From the NCBI GenBank assembly GCA_949902595.1, contig CATLDC010000017.1, positions 1-39,773 on the forward strand: a stretch of DNA of 39,773 nucleotides. The letters are read 5' to 3'. The notes beneath the pieces were generated by a model. That model was given only the letters and a program-made list of their open reading frames with translations, was not told where the DNA came from and did not search any database. Positions 1 to 8,734 of the stretch are shown piece after piece; position 1 is the first letter of the stretch, and every line of letters begins with the position of its first letter. The position numbers and the translations under genes were made by a program. This DNA is from an uncultured Candidatus Melainabacteria bacterium (GTDB lineage Bacteria > Cyanobacteriota > Vampirovibrionia > Gastranaerophilales > Gastranaerophilaceae).

Positions 1-25
1 AAAAAGGAAAAAGGAGACCTAAATT

Positions 26-1507
26 ATGGGTATGTCAGCATCACAAGCAAGATTATTGAGCTTACAGGCAAGGCAATCAAACCTTGAGTATCAAGGTCAG
101 CAGATTAACCAGGAAAGAACGATATTGTCACAGCAGTGCACCGCATTGTATAACAGCTTGCTTGCAATGACAGTCCCGACTCCTCCTTCAACCAGTGATT
201 TTACGACGATTGAGTACTCTGGTACTGACGGTGCAACAACATTTACATTGGGTACTGTAAAACCTTCCGGTGAAAACTATAACGTAGAACTTAAACAATC
301 TGCGACAGGTTCTTCTCTTTCTAAAAACTATGGTTCTTCTGTTGTTACAAAGGGCGGCGAAAAAATGCAAGGTACTTATGAATCTCCGACCAGAACAGAA
401 ACAAAAGAATCATTCCACCAACTGCAAGACGGAACAGCTTATTCTGCTGGTGATATCTATGTAAGTGAAGCAACAGTTTCAGGTGATAAACTTTTAGCAG
501 ACAAAGATGCTGATGCTAAGGACTATATGGAGTATACTGCAGAAGGCTTTGTTCCTGTTAAATCTTTCAAACCAGGTGTTAATTATTACAAAAAAGCTAG
601 TAAAGAAGAATTTGATAAAGCTGCCGATAAAACACAGTATTCACACTTGAGACAGGATACTGAAGATGTAAGCCGTACTTTAAGCAGCACAGATTTGAGC
701 AAATACTATGTTGACATTAACGGCTCAGTATCACAGCTTTCTCCAACTTCTCCTTATGTTAAAGCTAATAGTGACGGCACATACACTCTAAAATCATTCC
801 CAGAAGGCGCTAAATTGTTCAAAGCTGGAGCAGGCACTGATACTTTGGATAACCCGAATGCCGGAAAAACTCTAATCGCAGGCAAAACAGCATATACATT
901 TGCTGATGCTTCTAAAGAATTTACAAACTTTGACTGGGAATCATACAAAGAAGCTATCAGAAATTGCTACGGCTCGCAAGATGACAGCATTGATGAAGAC
1001 GATTTCTATGTGTTCATTTCAACAAGCGATACAGGAGTTCAGTCAGTACAGTTTGCACTTAAAACTGACGTAGACAGCCCGGACGGATTCACTGAAACAT
1101 TTGCATACAATCCGAATGGTAAGTACACAACTTCTACCCAAACAGATGGCTGCAAATTGCAATTCGATACACAGGGCAGAATCACTCAAATCAGCATTCC
1201 TTCTTATGATGAAGCAACCGGCGATTTGATTGGATACAGAGATATCGCTCTAACAGCAGAAAAAGTTACTGACGAAGCTGCTTATCAGGATGCATACAAC
1301 AAATACGAATATGCACAGTATGAATACGACAAAAAACAACAGGAAATCAACGCAAAAACAGAAATCATTCAACAGGAAGACAGAAACCTTGAATTGAAAC
1401 TTCAAAGACTTGATAACGAAAGAACACAGATTACAACAGAAATCGAAGCTGTTGAGAAAGTTATCAACGACAATATTGAAGGCTCATACAAAACATTCTC
1501 AGGCTAA
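26..1507 (+). CDS. Uncharacterised coiled-coil protein, GMSASQARLL N-terminus
   Basis: I cannot assign a function. The 493-residue protein starts MGMSASQARLLSL and has a helical, Gln-rich N-terminal segment (about residues 1-45). A long Ser/Thr/Asp/Gly-rich middle follows (about 55-400). A second helical, Glu/Gln/Lys-rich coiled coil closes the C-terminus (about 415-485). Terminal helices around a variable centre recall flagellin or hook-associated proteins, but I see no flagellin signature, signal peptide or membrane segment. From memory, proteins with this N-terminus recur in Gastranaerophilales genomes. ATG 26 follows an AGGAG at 12-16 with good spacing; the in-frame ATG at 32 is the alternative. 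The gene stands alone, with a palindromic repeat and a strong terminator downstream. That it is real is near certain; its role is unknown. Confidence 0.85.
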   Translation: MGMSASQARLLSLQARQSNLEYQGQQINQERTILSQQCTALYNSLLAMTVPTPPSTSDFTTIEYSGTDGATTFTLGTVKPSGENYNVELKQSATGSSLSKNYGSSVVTKGGEKMQGTYESPTRTETKESFHQLQDGTAYSAGDIYVSEATVSGDKLLADKDADAKDYMEYTAEGFVPVKSFKPGVNYYKKASKEEFDKAADKTQYSHLRQDTEDVSRTLSSTDLSKYYVDINGSVSQLSPTSPYVKANSDGTYTLKSFPEGAKLFKAGAGTDTLDNPNAGKTLIAGKTAYTFADASKEFTNFDWESYKEAIRNCYGSQDDSIDEDDFYVFISTSDTGVQSVQFALKTDVDSPDGFTETFAYNPNGKYTTSTQTDGCKLQFDTQGRITQISIPSYDEATGDLIGYRDIALTAEKVTDEAAYQDAYNKYEYAQYEYDKKQQEINAKTEIIQQEDRNLELKLQRLDNERTQITTEIEAVEKVINDNIEGSYKTFSG

Positions 1508-1511
1508 GGTA

Positions 1512-1564
1512 GACCCCTCACCCTGCCCTCGCCCCTTCGGGGTCTCTCCCCTAGGAGAGGGAGT
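1512..1564. repeat. REP-like GC-rich palindromic repeat, copy 1
   Basis: A GC-rich intergenic element begins GACCCCTCACCCTGCCCTC and ends TAGGAGAGGGAGT. It can fold through CCCCT/AGGGG-type complementarity and holds an internal GCCCC-TTC-GGGGTC hairpin. The same opening and closing sequence occurs at 12937-12972 without the internal hairpin. This is dispersed non-coding repeat behaviour. The surrounding DNA is much more AT-rich. Confidence 0.6.
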
Positions 1565-1617
1565 GTAAAAATGGCTAATACCCTTACCTAAGGGATTTTA
1601 CATAGTCGAAAACGATC

Positions 1618-1645
1618 GAGAGCCCCGAAGAGGGGCTCTCTTTTT
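1618..1645 (+). terminator. Rho-independent terminator
   Basis: GAGAGCCCC (1618-1626) pairs perfectly with GGGGCTCTC (1632-1640) around a GAAGA loop. A T5 tract follows. It ends the transcript of the coiled-coil gene and separates it from the glycosyltransferase operon. Confidence 0.9.
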
Positions 1646-1660
1646 GTCTGTTTTTATTTA

Positions 1661-1669
1661 TGGTAAAAT
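1661..1669 (+). promoter_or_regulatory. Extended -10 promoter for the GT39-waaA operon
   Basis: TGG-TAAAAT matches the extended -10 pattern TGn-TAnnnT. A start site near 1676 would give a leader of about 18 nt carrying AGGAGG at 1682-1687, followed by the GTG start at 1694. The -35 is not clear. Confidence 0.5.
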
Positions 1670-1693
1670 TATCCTGTCGTTAGGAGGAGAAAA

Positions 1694-3334
1694 GTGATTA
1701 AGATAAAAGATTTTGTATATAAACATCAGGAGCTTTTTACGCTTCTGGGGCTCGGAATAGTGTTTTATTTTATATTCTTCCACAATATCTGGACCTATGC
1801 CTTGATGGATGTGGATGAGTCAAGATATGTCTCTATGGCAAAAGACATGTTCCATTCAAAGGACTTTCTGACCCTTTATCTGAACGGCGAGTACTTCTTC
1901 GAAAAACCGCCTCTATATTTCTGGGGAGAATGCCTCTCTTTTGCTCTGTGGGGAAAAATTACAGAAGCAACTGCGCGCTTTCCGGTTGCACTGTACGGGA
2001 CAATATGTTGCTTTTTGATTTATTTTGTCGGACGCAAAATTATCTCAAGAACATACGGGGTTGTCTCATCGCTCATACTTGCAACTTCGCTTGAGTATTT
2101 AATATTGTCCAAGTTCGCAATTCTTGATATTGTTGTATCAACTTGTATTGCTTTTTCTCTCTGCTTCGGAGTGCTGACTTACTTTTGTAAGGAAGAGAAC
2201 AAAAAGTATTTCTGGTGGTTGTTCTATATCTTTTCAGGACTTGCTGTTATGGCAAAAGGGATTCCCGGGTTTATTGTGCCTTTTGGCTCCATGTTTTTTA
2301 TTGCGATTGCTTCAAAGAAGTTTAAAGAAATATTTAAACCGCAGTATTTTGTGGTCGGGTTTATCCTGTTCTTTTTAATCACACTTCCGTGGCATATTAT
2401 TATGCTTAAACTCCATGACCCTTTATTCTTTGATGAATACATAATCAAACACCATATCCAACGGTTCTTTGGTGAAGATACTCTTGGGCGAGAACAACCG
2501 TTCTATTTCTATTTTATAACACTTCTGTGGGGCTTCTTCCCGTGGATTGTTTCCTTGCTTTCCGTGCTTGTAAGGAAGATTGTTAAAAAGGATTACAATA
2601 TTAAAGACCTGACTGATACAAGAAGATTTCTTTTGTATAACGGAATAATTGCTCTGTTTATTCTTGTCTTTTTCTCCGCATCGGATACAAAACTAATTAC
2701 CTATATTCTGCCTGTTTATCCTGCTCTGGCATTTTTGGGCGGGTATATCTGGACAAATTATATTGAAAGAGGCGAGTACAGCAGGATTATTAATAAGACT
2801 GTTTATGTTGTGGGCGCAATCTTTATTCTGGCTTCGATTGCTTCTCTGCTTACACCTTTGTATCTTCCTGAACAACTTTGTCAGGATTTGAGCGCCGCAA
2901 AACCGCTTTGCGTTGTTGCACCTCTTGTTTTCGGGGTTGCTTCAATTGTTTTTGCAAAAAAAGAACGCTATCTTGCTGTGTTCTTTAGCTACGTGATATT
3001 TATTGCTGCGTTTTCAGCAATCGGTACAGAAAAATTCTTTGAAGTTGACTACAAATTCGGTCAGGACGATTTGCTTAAGTATGCAAAAATATCTAAAGAG
3101 CAGGACAAAACTCTTACTTGCTACCGGTTCAGCCATAAGTACTCGCTGATTTATTACAGCGATAAGAATGTTGAATTTGGACCGGATTACGATGTTGAAG
3201 ACTTGAAAACGGCTCTTAAAAAAGAAAATAACCTTGTTATTTTACCTCACAAGTTCATAGACGAAGACGTGAAGGCTCTTGACTACAATGTTCTTCAAGA
3301 CGGCAGAAAATATATGTTGGTGGAAAAGAAATGA
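1694..3334 (+). CDS. GT39/ArnT-type membrane glycosyltransferase
   Basis: This 546-residue polytopic membrane protein belongs to the GT-C fold glycosyltransferases of the ArnT/PMT type (family GT39). These enzymes transfer a sugar from a polyprenyl-phosphate donor to lipid A or another acceptor on the periplasmic side. A first membrane helix (about 15-38) is followed by the acidic motif DVDESRY (Asp41/Glu42), expected to be catalytic. EKPPLYFW follows, typical of the ArnT-like group. About ten further hydrophobic segments run to residue 460, then a soluble C-terminal domain. The GTG start at 1694 is supported by AGGAGG six bases upstream. The stop overlaps the waaA start in an ATGA, so translation is probably coupled and a lipid A/LPS substrate is likely. 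The exact sugar and acceptor cannot be read from sequence. Confidence 0.85.
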   Translation: MIKIKDFVYKHQELFTLLGLGIVFYFIFFHNIWTYALMDVDESRYVSMAKDMFHSKDFLTLYLNGEYFFEKPPLYFWGECLSFALWGKITEATARFPVALYGTICCFLIYFVGRKIISRTYGVVSSLILATSLEYLILSKFAILDIVVSTCIAFSLCFGVLTYFCKEENKKYFWWLFYIFSGLAVMAKGIPGFIVPFGSMFFIAIASKKFKEIFKPQYFVVGFILFFLITLPWHIIMLKLHDPLFFDEYIIKHHIQRFFGEDTLGREQPFYFYFITLLWGFFPWIVSLLSVLVRKIVKKDYNIKDLTDTRRFLLYNGIIALFILVFFSASDTKLITYILPVYPALAFLGGYIWTNYIERGEYSRIINKTVYVVGAIFILASIASLLTPLYLPEQLCQDLSAAKPLCVVAPLVFGVASIVFAKKERYLAVFFSYVIFIAAFSAIGTEKFFEVDYKFGQDDLLKYAKISKEQDKTLTCYRFSHKYSLIYYSDKNVEFGPDYDVEDLKTALKKENNLVILPHKFIDEDVKALDYNVLQDGRKYMLVEKK

Positions 3335-4551
3335 TAGGATTTTTCAGTGAAATAATTTTTAGAGCAGCGTATCCGATTTTAGCCCTGCTGCACAAAAGAG
3401 GCGGTTACTCTGATGAGGCATTCAGGAGAAAATGCGGAGATTTTGAGACTCCGGATTTTGAAGACAAACAGGTAATAATGTTCCATGGTGTTTCTGTGGG
3501 TGAAATCAATGCGATAGAAAAACTGATTAAGACAACAAGAGGGCAATTTCCTGACTCAAAGATTGTGGTGACAACCGGAACTAATACCGGTCAGGAAATT
3601 GCCCTTAAAAAGCTTTCTGATACCGCGGATTTGATTACTTATTTCCCGTTTGATACCCCAACTTGTGTCAAAAGATTCCTTGATAAAGTCAGACCTTCTG
3701 CGGTGCTTATGGCAGAGACAGAAATCTGGCCGAATTTCCTTGACGGGTGCGTGAAATCTGGCACAAAGATTTTTATTATAAACGGAAGGATTTCTGACAG
3801 AACGTTTAATTCTTATAAGAAACTCAAATTTTTCTTTAAACCCTTGTTGCGGAAGTATACAGGGATTTTTACGCAGAGCACGGAAGATTTGAATAAATTT
3901 CTGGAACTCGGGGCTAATCCTGAAACGACAAAACGCATGAACAACCTTAAATTCGATATTACAGCTCCTGCGGTTGATATCGAACTGAAAAAAGAAGGCA
4001 GGGTTTTTCTTGCAGCTTCTACACATTCAGGAGAAGACAAGATTGCGCTTGATGCGTTCAAAAGACTTAAGGAAAAACATCCTGACTTGAAGTTTATTAT
4101 TGCACCAAGACACCTCACCCGTCTTGATGAAGTCAAGAGCGTTGTCAAAGACTATGTTTTGCGCTCAGAGGGCGGAGATTTGGTTCATAATGATATCATG
4201 ATACTTGATACAATGGGCGAGCTTGGAAAGGTGTTTGCGTTTGCGGATGTGGCGTTTATTGGCGGGAGCTTTAATAAAACAGGAGGTCACAACCCGCTTG
4301 AAGCTATAATCTTTGGCAAGCCTGTGATTTCAGGACCTTCTATACATAACTTTAAGGACATTTATTCTATTATCCAAAACGCGCATGCCGGTTTTGTGGT
4401 TAAGACTCCGGACGAGCTTTTCGATGTTGCTGACAAATTGTTTTCTGATACTGAATTTTATCAAAACACTGCAAAAGCTGGTGAAGAAGTGTTTAAAGAA
4501 CAGCAGGGCGCTCTGGATTTTGTTATAAAGATTTTACAAACCTTAATATGA
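3331..4551 (+). CDS. waaA: 3-deoxy-D-manno-octulosonic acid (Kdo) transferase
   Basis: WaaA (KdtA) transfers Kdo from CMP-Kdo to lipid IVA at the cytoplasmic face of the inner membrane, the first committed step of LPS core assembly. At 406 residues it has normal family length. It has an N-terminal hydrophobic anchor (about 1-21) and the motif HGVSVGE, with Glu58 in the place of the catalytic glutamate. The middle carries AETEIWPN. The C-terminal GT-B half carries AASTHSGED, IAPRH, and GGSFNKTGGHNPLEA for the CMP-sugar. It overlaps the upstream GT39 gene by 4 bp. The dnaE promoter lies across and just after its stop codon. Whether one or two Kdo residues are added cannot be told. Confidence 0.95.
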   Translation: MIGFFSEIIFRAAYPILALLHKRGGYSDEAFRRKCGDFETPDFEDKQVIMFHGVSVGEINAIEKLIKTTRGQFPDSKIVVTTGTNTGQEIALKKLSDTADLITYFPFDTPTCVKRFLDKVRPSAVLMAETEIWPNFLDGCVKSGTKIFIINGRISDRTFNSYKKLKFFFKPLLRKYTGIFTQSTEDLNKFLELGANPETTKRMNNLKFDITAPAVDIELKKEGRVFLAASTHSGEDKIALDAFKRLKEKHPDLKFIIAPRHLTRLDEVKSVVKDYVLRSEGGDLVHNDIMILDTMGELGKVFAFADVAFIGGSFNKTGGHNPLEAIIFGKPVISGPSIHNFKDIYSIIQNAHAGFVVKTPDELFDVADKLFSDTEFYQNTAKAGEEVFKEQQGALDFVIKILQTLI

Positions 4552-4556
4552 TTCTG

Positions 4557-4571
4557 TGCTAGATTAATAGT
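4557..4571 (+). promoter_or_regulatory. Extended -10 immediately upstream of dnaE (leaderless)
   Basis: TGC-TAGATT (4557-4565) is an extended -10, and exactly 6 nt (AATAGT) separate it from the dnaE ATG. Initiation would fall at or next to the start codon, so the mRNA would be leaderless. There is no Shine-Dalgarno sequence in the 25 nt before the ATG. Confidence 0.5.
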
Positions 4572-7500
4572 ATGTCAAAGTTAATTCCACTACACATTCA
4601 CTCGGAGTTTTCACTCTTAGACGGTACAATAAGGGTCGGGGATTTAGTTAATTACGCGAAGGAAAACGAACTTCCTGCAATCGCGATTACAGACCACGGG
4701 GTTATGTACTCTGCTATCGAGTTTTATGAAAAAGCTAAAGAGGCAGGCATTAATCCGCTTATTGGCTGCGAGTTTTATGTGCACAGCGGGGATATCCATG
4801 TAAAAGACAGCGCAAACAATCCGCTCTATCACTTGATTTTGATAGCAAAAGACGCAAAAGGGTACAAAAACCTTATTAAGCTTGTCTCTGTTGCATGGTG
4901 CGAAGGGTTTTATTACAAACCGCGTATTAATTTTGAACTCCTGAAAGAATACCATGAAGGCTTAATCTGCGCGTCTGCCTGCTTGGGGGGCGAAGTTTTG
5001 CAGCACCTTTTGAAACAGGAATACGCTCAGGCAAAAGAGACCGCGCAGAGATACAAAGACTTGTTCGGAGATGATTATTATATAGAGCTCCAAGACCATG
5101 GTTTGGAAGAACAAAAACGCACAAATCCTGACTTAATCAAGATTGCAAAAGAGCTTGATATCAAGATGATTATCACAAACGACTCTCACTATTTGCGAAG
5201 AGAAGACGCGGATGCGCAGGACTCCCTGCTCTGTCTGCAAACAAACGCGGATAAGGATGACCCGAACAGATTCCACTTTCCGAATAACGAGTTTTACGTC
5301 AAATCGAAAGACGAAATGCGGAAAGCTTTTTCGTGGATGGATGATGAGACATTTGAACAGTGCGTGAAAAATACAGAAGAAATCGCTTCTAAGTGTGATA
5401 TTCATATCGAACTCGGAAACGCGCCGCTTCCGCATTACGATGTGCCGGAAGGATACACAAACGAGACTTACCTTGAACACATTGTTTATGAAGGTGTAAA
5501 AAAACGCTACGGAGATGTAACTCCGGAACTCAAAGAGCGTGTTGACTACGAGCTCGGAGTTATCAATAAGATGGGATTCCCTGCGTACTTCCTGATTACA
5601 TGGGACTTTATTCACTACGCCAAGACCCATAACATTCCGGTCGGCCCGGGCCGTGGCTCTGCTGCCGGAAGTGTTGTTGCTTATGCGCTTGAGATTACAG
5701 ACCTTGACCCGATTAAGCACAATCTGTTGTTCGAAAGATTTCTGAACGAAGAGCGCTTTACAATGCCCGATATTGATATTGACTTCTGTATTGAAAAGCG
5801 GCGTCAGGTTATTGACTATGTAACCGAAAAGTACGGCGAAGACAGGGTCTGCCAGATTATTACGTTTTCAACTTATGCACCAAAGGCTGCTTTTAAGGGC
5901 GTTGCGCGTATTCTAAAGGTGCCTTTTGCAGAAAGTAACAGGCTTGCAGGGATTATTGAGCCCGCAATAGAAATCGCGCAGGCAACTAATCCTAAGGCAA
6001 AATGGATTCGAGACGCTGTGACAGCAGAAGGCTCTGAGCTTAAGAAGCTTTATGATGAAGACTACCAGATTTATAATCCTGAAACAGGCAAAACAGTCGG
6101 GTTTAAAAAACTTATTGACATGTCTATTGCAATCGAGGGCTTGAAATGCGGTACAGGTACCCACGCAGCTGGTGTAATCATCTCTCACGCGCCTTTGGAT
6201 ACGATTATTCCTGTTCAGCCTTCAAAGGACGGGATTGTACAGACAGGATATCCGCCTCATGAGGTAACAGAGGTTCTATCGCTGCTCAAAATGGACTTTT
6301 TGGGCTTGCGAAACCTTACCATGATTTACAAAACTGTTGACATGGTAAAAAAATACCGCGGTGTGGATGTTGATATCAATAATATCCCGCTTGATGATAA
6401 AGAAACTTATAAAATGCTCGTTCGCGGTGAAACAATCGGTGTGTTCCAGCTTGAATCACAGGGGATGATGAACCTTGTAAAACGACTTAAGCCAGACGTG
6501 TTTGAAGACTTGGGCGCTCTTGTTGCGCTTTTCCGTCCGGGCCCTCTTGGCTCCGGCATGGTTGACGAGTTTGTTGACAGAAAACACGGGGTTAAAAAGG
6601 TAACATACGCCCACCCGCTTCTTGAGCCAATCCTGAAAGATACATACGGAACAATCGTGTATCAGGAGCAAATCATGCAGGTGTTCCAGACCCTTGCAGA
6701 CTACTCTCTCGGTCAAGCAGACATTGTCCGTCGTATGATGGGTAAAAAGAAAATCGAAGAGATGCAGAAGCAGAAGGGCAAGTTCATTGAACTCGCTTCT
6801 ACGCGCCACGACATGAAGCCGGAAGACGCCACAACGCTGTTTGAACAAATTGAAGCGTTCGCCTCATACTGCTTCAACAGGTCGCACTCGGCAGCGTACG
6901 CGTTTGTAGCTTACCAGACTGCGTATCTGAAATGCCATTATCCGGTCGAATACTTGTCAGCATTGCTTTCAAGCGTATCTGATAACAAGGATCAGACCCA
7001 GCTTTATATTGAAGAAGCTCAGAAATACGGTATAAAAGTTTTACCGCCTGATATTAACCACTCCTTCTTAGAGTATGCGCCGGACGGTGATAACATAAGA
7101 TTCGGGCTTGCTGCAATTAAACAGGTCGGAGAACCTGTTGTGGAAGCGATTATCAAGGAACGCGAAGAAAACGGCGAGTTTGCAAGTATTTTTGATTTCT
7201 GTAAACGTGTTGACGCTAAATACGTAAACAAGAAATCGTTGGAAGGCTTAATCAAGGCAGGTGCTTTTTCTAATATTGAAAAGAGCCGGAAGCAGCTTTT
7301 TGATAATATTGAACACATTCTTGATGTGACTTCAAAAGAAGCAAAAGACCGCGCAATGGGTCAGGTAAGTTTGTTCTCTGCTCTTGGCGGAGGTGATGAC
7401 AGCTTTGCTAATGTTCAGTATCAGCTTGTTGGAAGCGATGCAGAGTATACGGACAAAGAAATCCAGCTGTTTGAAAAAGAGTTTTTGGGATTCTATGTCA

Positions 7501-8102
7501 CGTCGCACCCGCTTTTCTCAATAAGAGACAAGCTGCAATTCTTGATGACACACAGGATTTCGGAACTTGCAGAACTTAAAGAGGAAGAAGAGGTTACAAT
7601 CTGCGGGCTTATCACCGGCACAAGACAGATTCCTACGAAGAAAGACCCGACAAAGTTCTTGCGGTTTGTGACAATAGAAGATTTGACCGGCAAGGTTGAC
7701 GGGGTATGTTTCCACAGAAAGCTTCAGGAGTTTGGCGAGTTCCTGGAAACAGATAACAAGGTTGTAATCACAGGCAAGGTTCAGCACCGTGGTGAGGATC
7801 AGATAAGCTTGCTGATTGATAATGTGAAATCAGTCGAAAATTCTAATATTGTGACTGTTAATTTGAAACGCGAGGTCAAGTACGAGGAGCTGTGCGGGAT
7901 AAAGAATATTCTTGCAAAACACCACGGGGATGACCCTGTAATGTTTAAGCTTCCGCCAATAGACGGGTATTGTCCTAAGATTTTGACTTCTCCGCTGTTC
8001 TGGGTAAGCTCAACCAATGATTTGGTAAATCACATGAAACAGTTCTTCCCGAACGAGGTTGATGTTTCAATAAGGTCGCTTGACCAGCCGTTGGAAGTGT
8101 GA
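4572..8102 (+). CDS. dnaE: DNA polymerase III subunit alpha
   Basis: This 1176-residue replicative DNA polymerase has full family length. The N-terminal PHP domain keeps all nine expected metal-binding positions (H8, H10, D17, H42, E67, H87, C137, D204, H206), so it may retain phosphoesterase or proofreading activity. The polymerase palm has VGPGRGSAAGS, the catalytic aspartates of PDIDIDF (D400, D402) and a third in LKMDFLG (D575). Tandem helix-hairpin-helix, OB-fold and C-terminal domains follow. At the site where cyanobacterial DnaE is split by an intein, the chain is continuous: ASY-CFNRSHSAAYAF, Cys767. The start has no Shine-Dalgarno but sits 6 nt after an extended -10. It lies 20 bp after waaA and has no clear terminator; a repeat-rich intergenic region follows. 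Confidence 0.97.
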   Translation: MSKLIPLHIHSEFSLLDGTIRVGDLVNYAKENELPAIAITDHGVMYSAIEFYEKAKEAGINPLIGCEFYVHSGDIHVKDSANNPLYHLILIAKDAKGYKNLIKLVSVAWCEGFYYKPRINFELLKEYHEGLICASACLGGEVLQHLLKQEYAQAKETAQRYKDLFGDDYYIELQDHGLEEQKRTNPDLIKIAKELDIKMIITNDSHYLRREDADAQDSLLCLQTNADKDDPNRFHFPNNEFYVKSKDEMRKAFSWMDDETFEQCVKNTEEIASKCDIHIELGNAPLPHYDVPEGYTNETYLEHIVYEGVKKRYGDVTPELKERVDYELGVINKMGFPAYFLITWDFIHYAKTHNIPVGPGRGSAAGSVVAYALEITDLDPIKHNLLFERFLNEERFTMPDIDIDFCIEKRRQVIDYVTEKYGEDRVCQIITFSTYAPKAAFKGVARILKVPFAESNRLAGIIEPAIEIAQATNPKAKWIRDAVTAEGSELKKLYDEDYQIYNPETGKTVGFKKLIDMSIAIEGLKCGTGTHAAGVIISHAPLDTIIPVQPSKDGIVQTGYPPHEVTEVLSLLKMDFLGLRNLTMIYKTVDMVKKYRGVDVDINNIPLDDKETYKMLVRGETIGVFQLESQGMMNLVKRLKPDVFEDLGALVALFRPGPLGSGMVDEFVDRKHGVKKVTYAHPLLEPILKDTYGTIVYQEQIMQVFQTLADYSLGQADIVRRMMGKKKIEEMQKQKGKFIELASTRHDMKPEDATTLFEQIEAFASYCFNRSHSAAYAFVAYQTAYLKCHYPVEYLSALLSSVSDNKDQTQLYIEEAQKYGIKVLPPDINHSFLEYAPDGDNIRFGLAAIKQVGEPVVEAIIKEREENGEFASIFDFCKRVDAKYVNKKSLEGLIKAGAFSNIEKSRKQLFDNIEHILDVTSKEAKDRAMGQVSLFSALGGGDDSFANVQYQLVGSDAEYTDKEIQLFEKEFLGFYVTSHPLFSIRDKLQFLMTHRISELAELKEEEEVTICGLITGTRQIPTKKDPTKFLRFVTIEDLTGKVDGVCFHRKLQEFGEFLETDNKVVITGKVQHRGEDQISLLIDNVKSVENSNIVTVNLKREVKYEELCGIKNILAKHHGDDPVMFKLPPIDGYCPKILTSPLFWVSSTNDLVNHMKQFFPNEVDVSIRSLDQPLEV

Positions 8103-8477
8103 GAGAGCAGCTGGGAAGCGAGGCAGCTAAGCAGCTAGGCAAATATTTAACGCGTTTGACCCTTCGCCCCTTGTGGGAGAGTGGATTTTCGGTAGGGCGT
8201 GAGCCCGGATGGGGGGGAATGTATCTCCGCGCCCTCCCAACCAGTAGTCTCATCATTGAGGCAGACCGGTAGCCCCGAACACTTCTAGTACTCCCAACAA
8301 TTGTCTGCCGACAAAATGTCTACGTGCGTTTTTCACTTTTCTTCCAAGCCTGTATTTTACCTACCAGCCCAATGCATTTACCCCCACAAAAAAAACCACC
8401 CGGTGTGTGTGAATCGAGTGGGTTTTGTTTTCTGCATCCTAATGGTCTTTTTTAGTGTTTATTATCTAGGAGTTTAT
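8103..8477. other. Repeat-bearing intergenic region after dnaE
   Basis: I see no convincing gene here. GCAGCT occurs three times at 8107, 8123 and 8131 in an imperfect short tandem repeat. A GC-rich stretch at 8158-8218 (ACCCTTCGCCCCTTGTGGG through GTAGGGCGTGAGCCC) resembles the palindromic repeats elsewhere in the window. GGCAGAC (8260-8266) and GTCTGCC (8303-8309) form a 7-bp inverted repeat around a 36-nt loop. The rest shows no structure I recognise. Confidence 0.5.
8392..8430 (+). terminator. Possible terminator-like hairpin
   Basis: AAAACC-AC (8392-8399) can pair with GT-GGTTTT (8418-8426, one bulged G), followed by GTTT. It could end dnaE transcription nearly 300 nt downstream of the stop. 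The stem is imperfect, so this is a weak call. Confidence 0.35.
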
Positions 8478-8582
8478 ATGATTTTTGGGGTTAATTATTT
8501 TTTGCTATTTATTAGTGTTTCGGCTACACTTAAAGTGTGTATTACTATTATTGCACATAAGAATTTTAAGTCAATAGGGTAA
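8478..8582 (+). CDS. Possible 34-residue hydrophobic peptide
   Basis: An ATG at 8478 follows AGGAG (8468-8472) with 5-nt spacing. It opens a 34-residue frame beginning MIFGVNYFLLFISVS and ending in a short basic tail, enough for one membrane helix. There is no homology I recognise. The frame stays open upstream to a TTG at 8301, but that extension has no ribosome binding site and crosses the inverted repeat and hairpin. It could equally be chance in AT-rich DNA. Confidence 0.25.
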   Translation: MIFGVNYFLLFISVSATLKVCITIIAHKNFKSIG

Positions 8583-8677
8583 ATCGAATTGTTTTTTATC
8601 TTTGCTTGATTTTGTGCAAAACCAAGTCGCGAAGCTACTTTACGGGGTTTACAAAACTTAACAATAAGAAAAATTTA

Positions 8678-8710
8678 AAAGGGTATTAATAATTGTAATT
8701 AATACCCTTT
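8678..8710 (-). terminator. Terminator for lpxA
   Basis: AAAGGGTATTAAT (8678-8690) and ATTAATACCCTTT (8698-8710) form a perfect 13-bp stem with a 7-nt loop. Read on the minus strand it is followed by a T-rich tract (TTTTAAATTTTTC), placing it 25 bp after the lpxA stop. Confidence 0.85.
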
Positions 8711-8734
8711 ATATATCAAATCTATAAAATTTTC

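Noticed and set aside
3556..4026. 156-codon open frame on -
   Set aside because: Shadow within waaA, with no domain or start signal.
5133..5720. 195-codon open frame on -
   Set aside because: It lies wholly inside dnaE on the opposite strand; composition (Val/Phe/Arg/Cys) is that of a shadow frame.
8301..8477. Upstream extension of the small ORF to TTG 8301
   Set aside because: No ribosome binding site, and it crosses an inverted repeat and a terminator-like hairpin. Only the ATG at 8478 has a plausible start.
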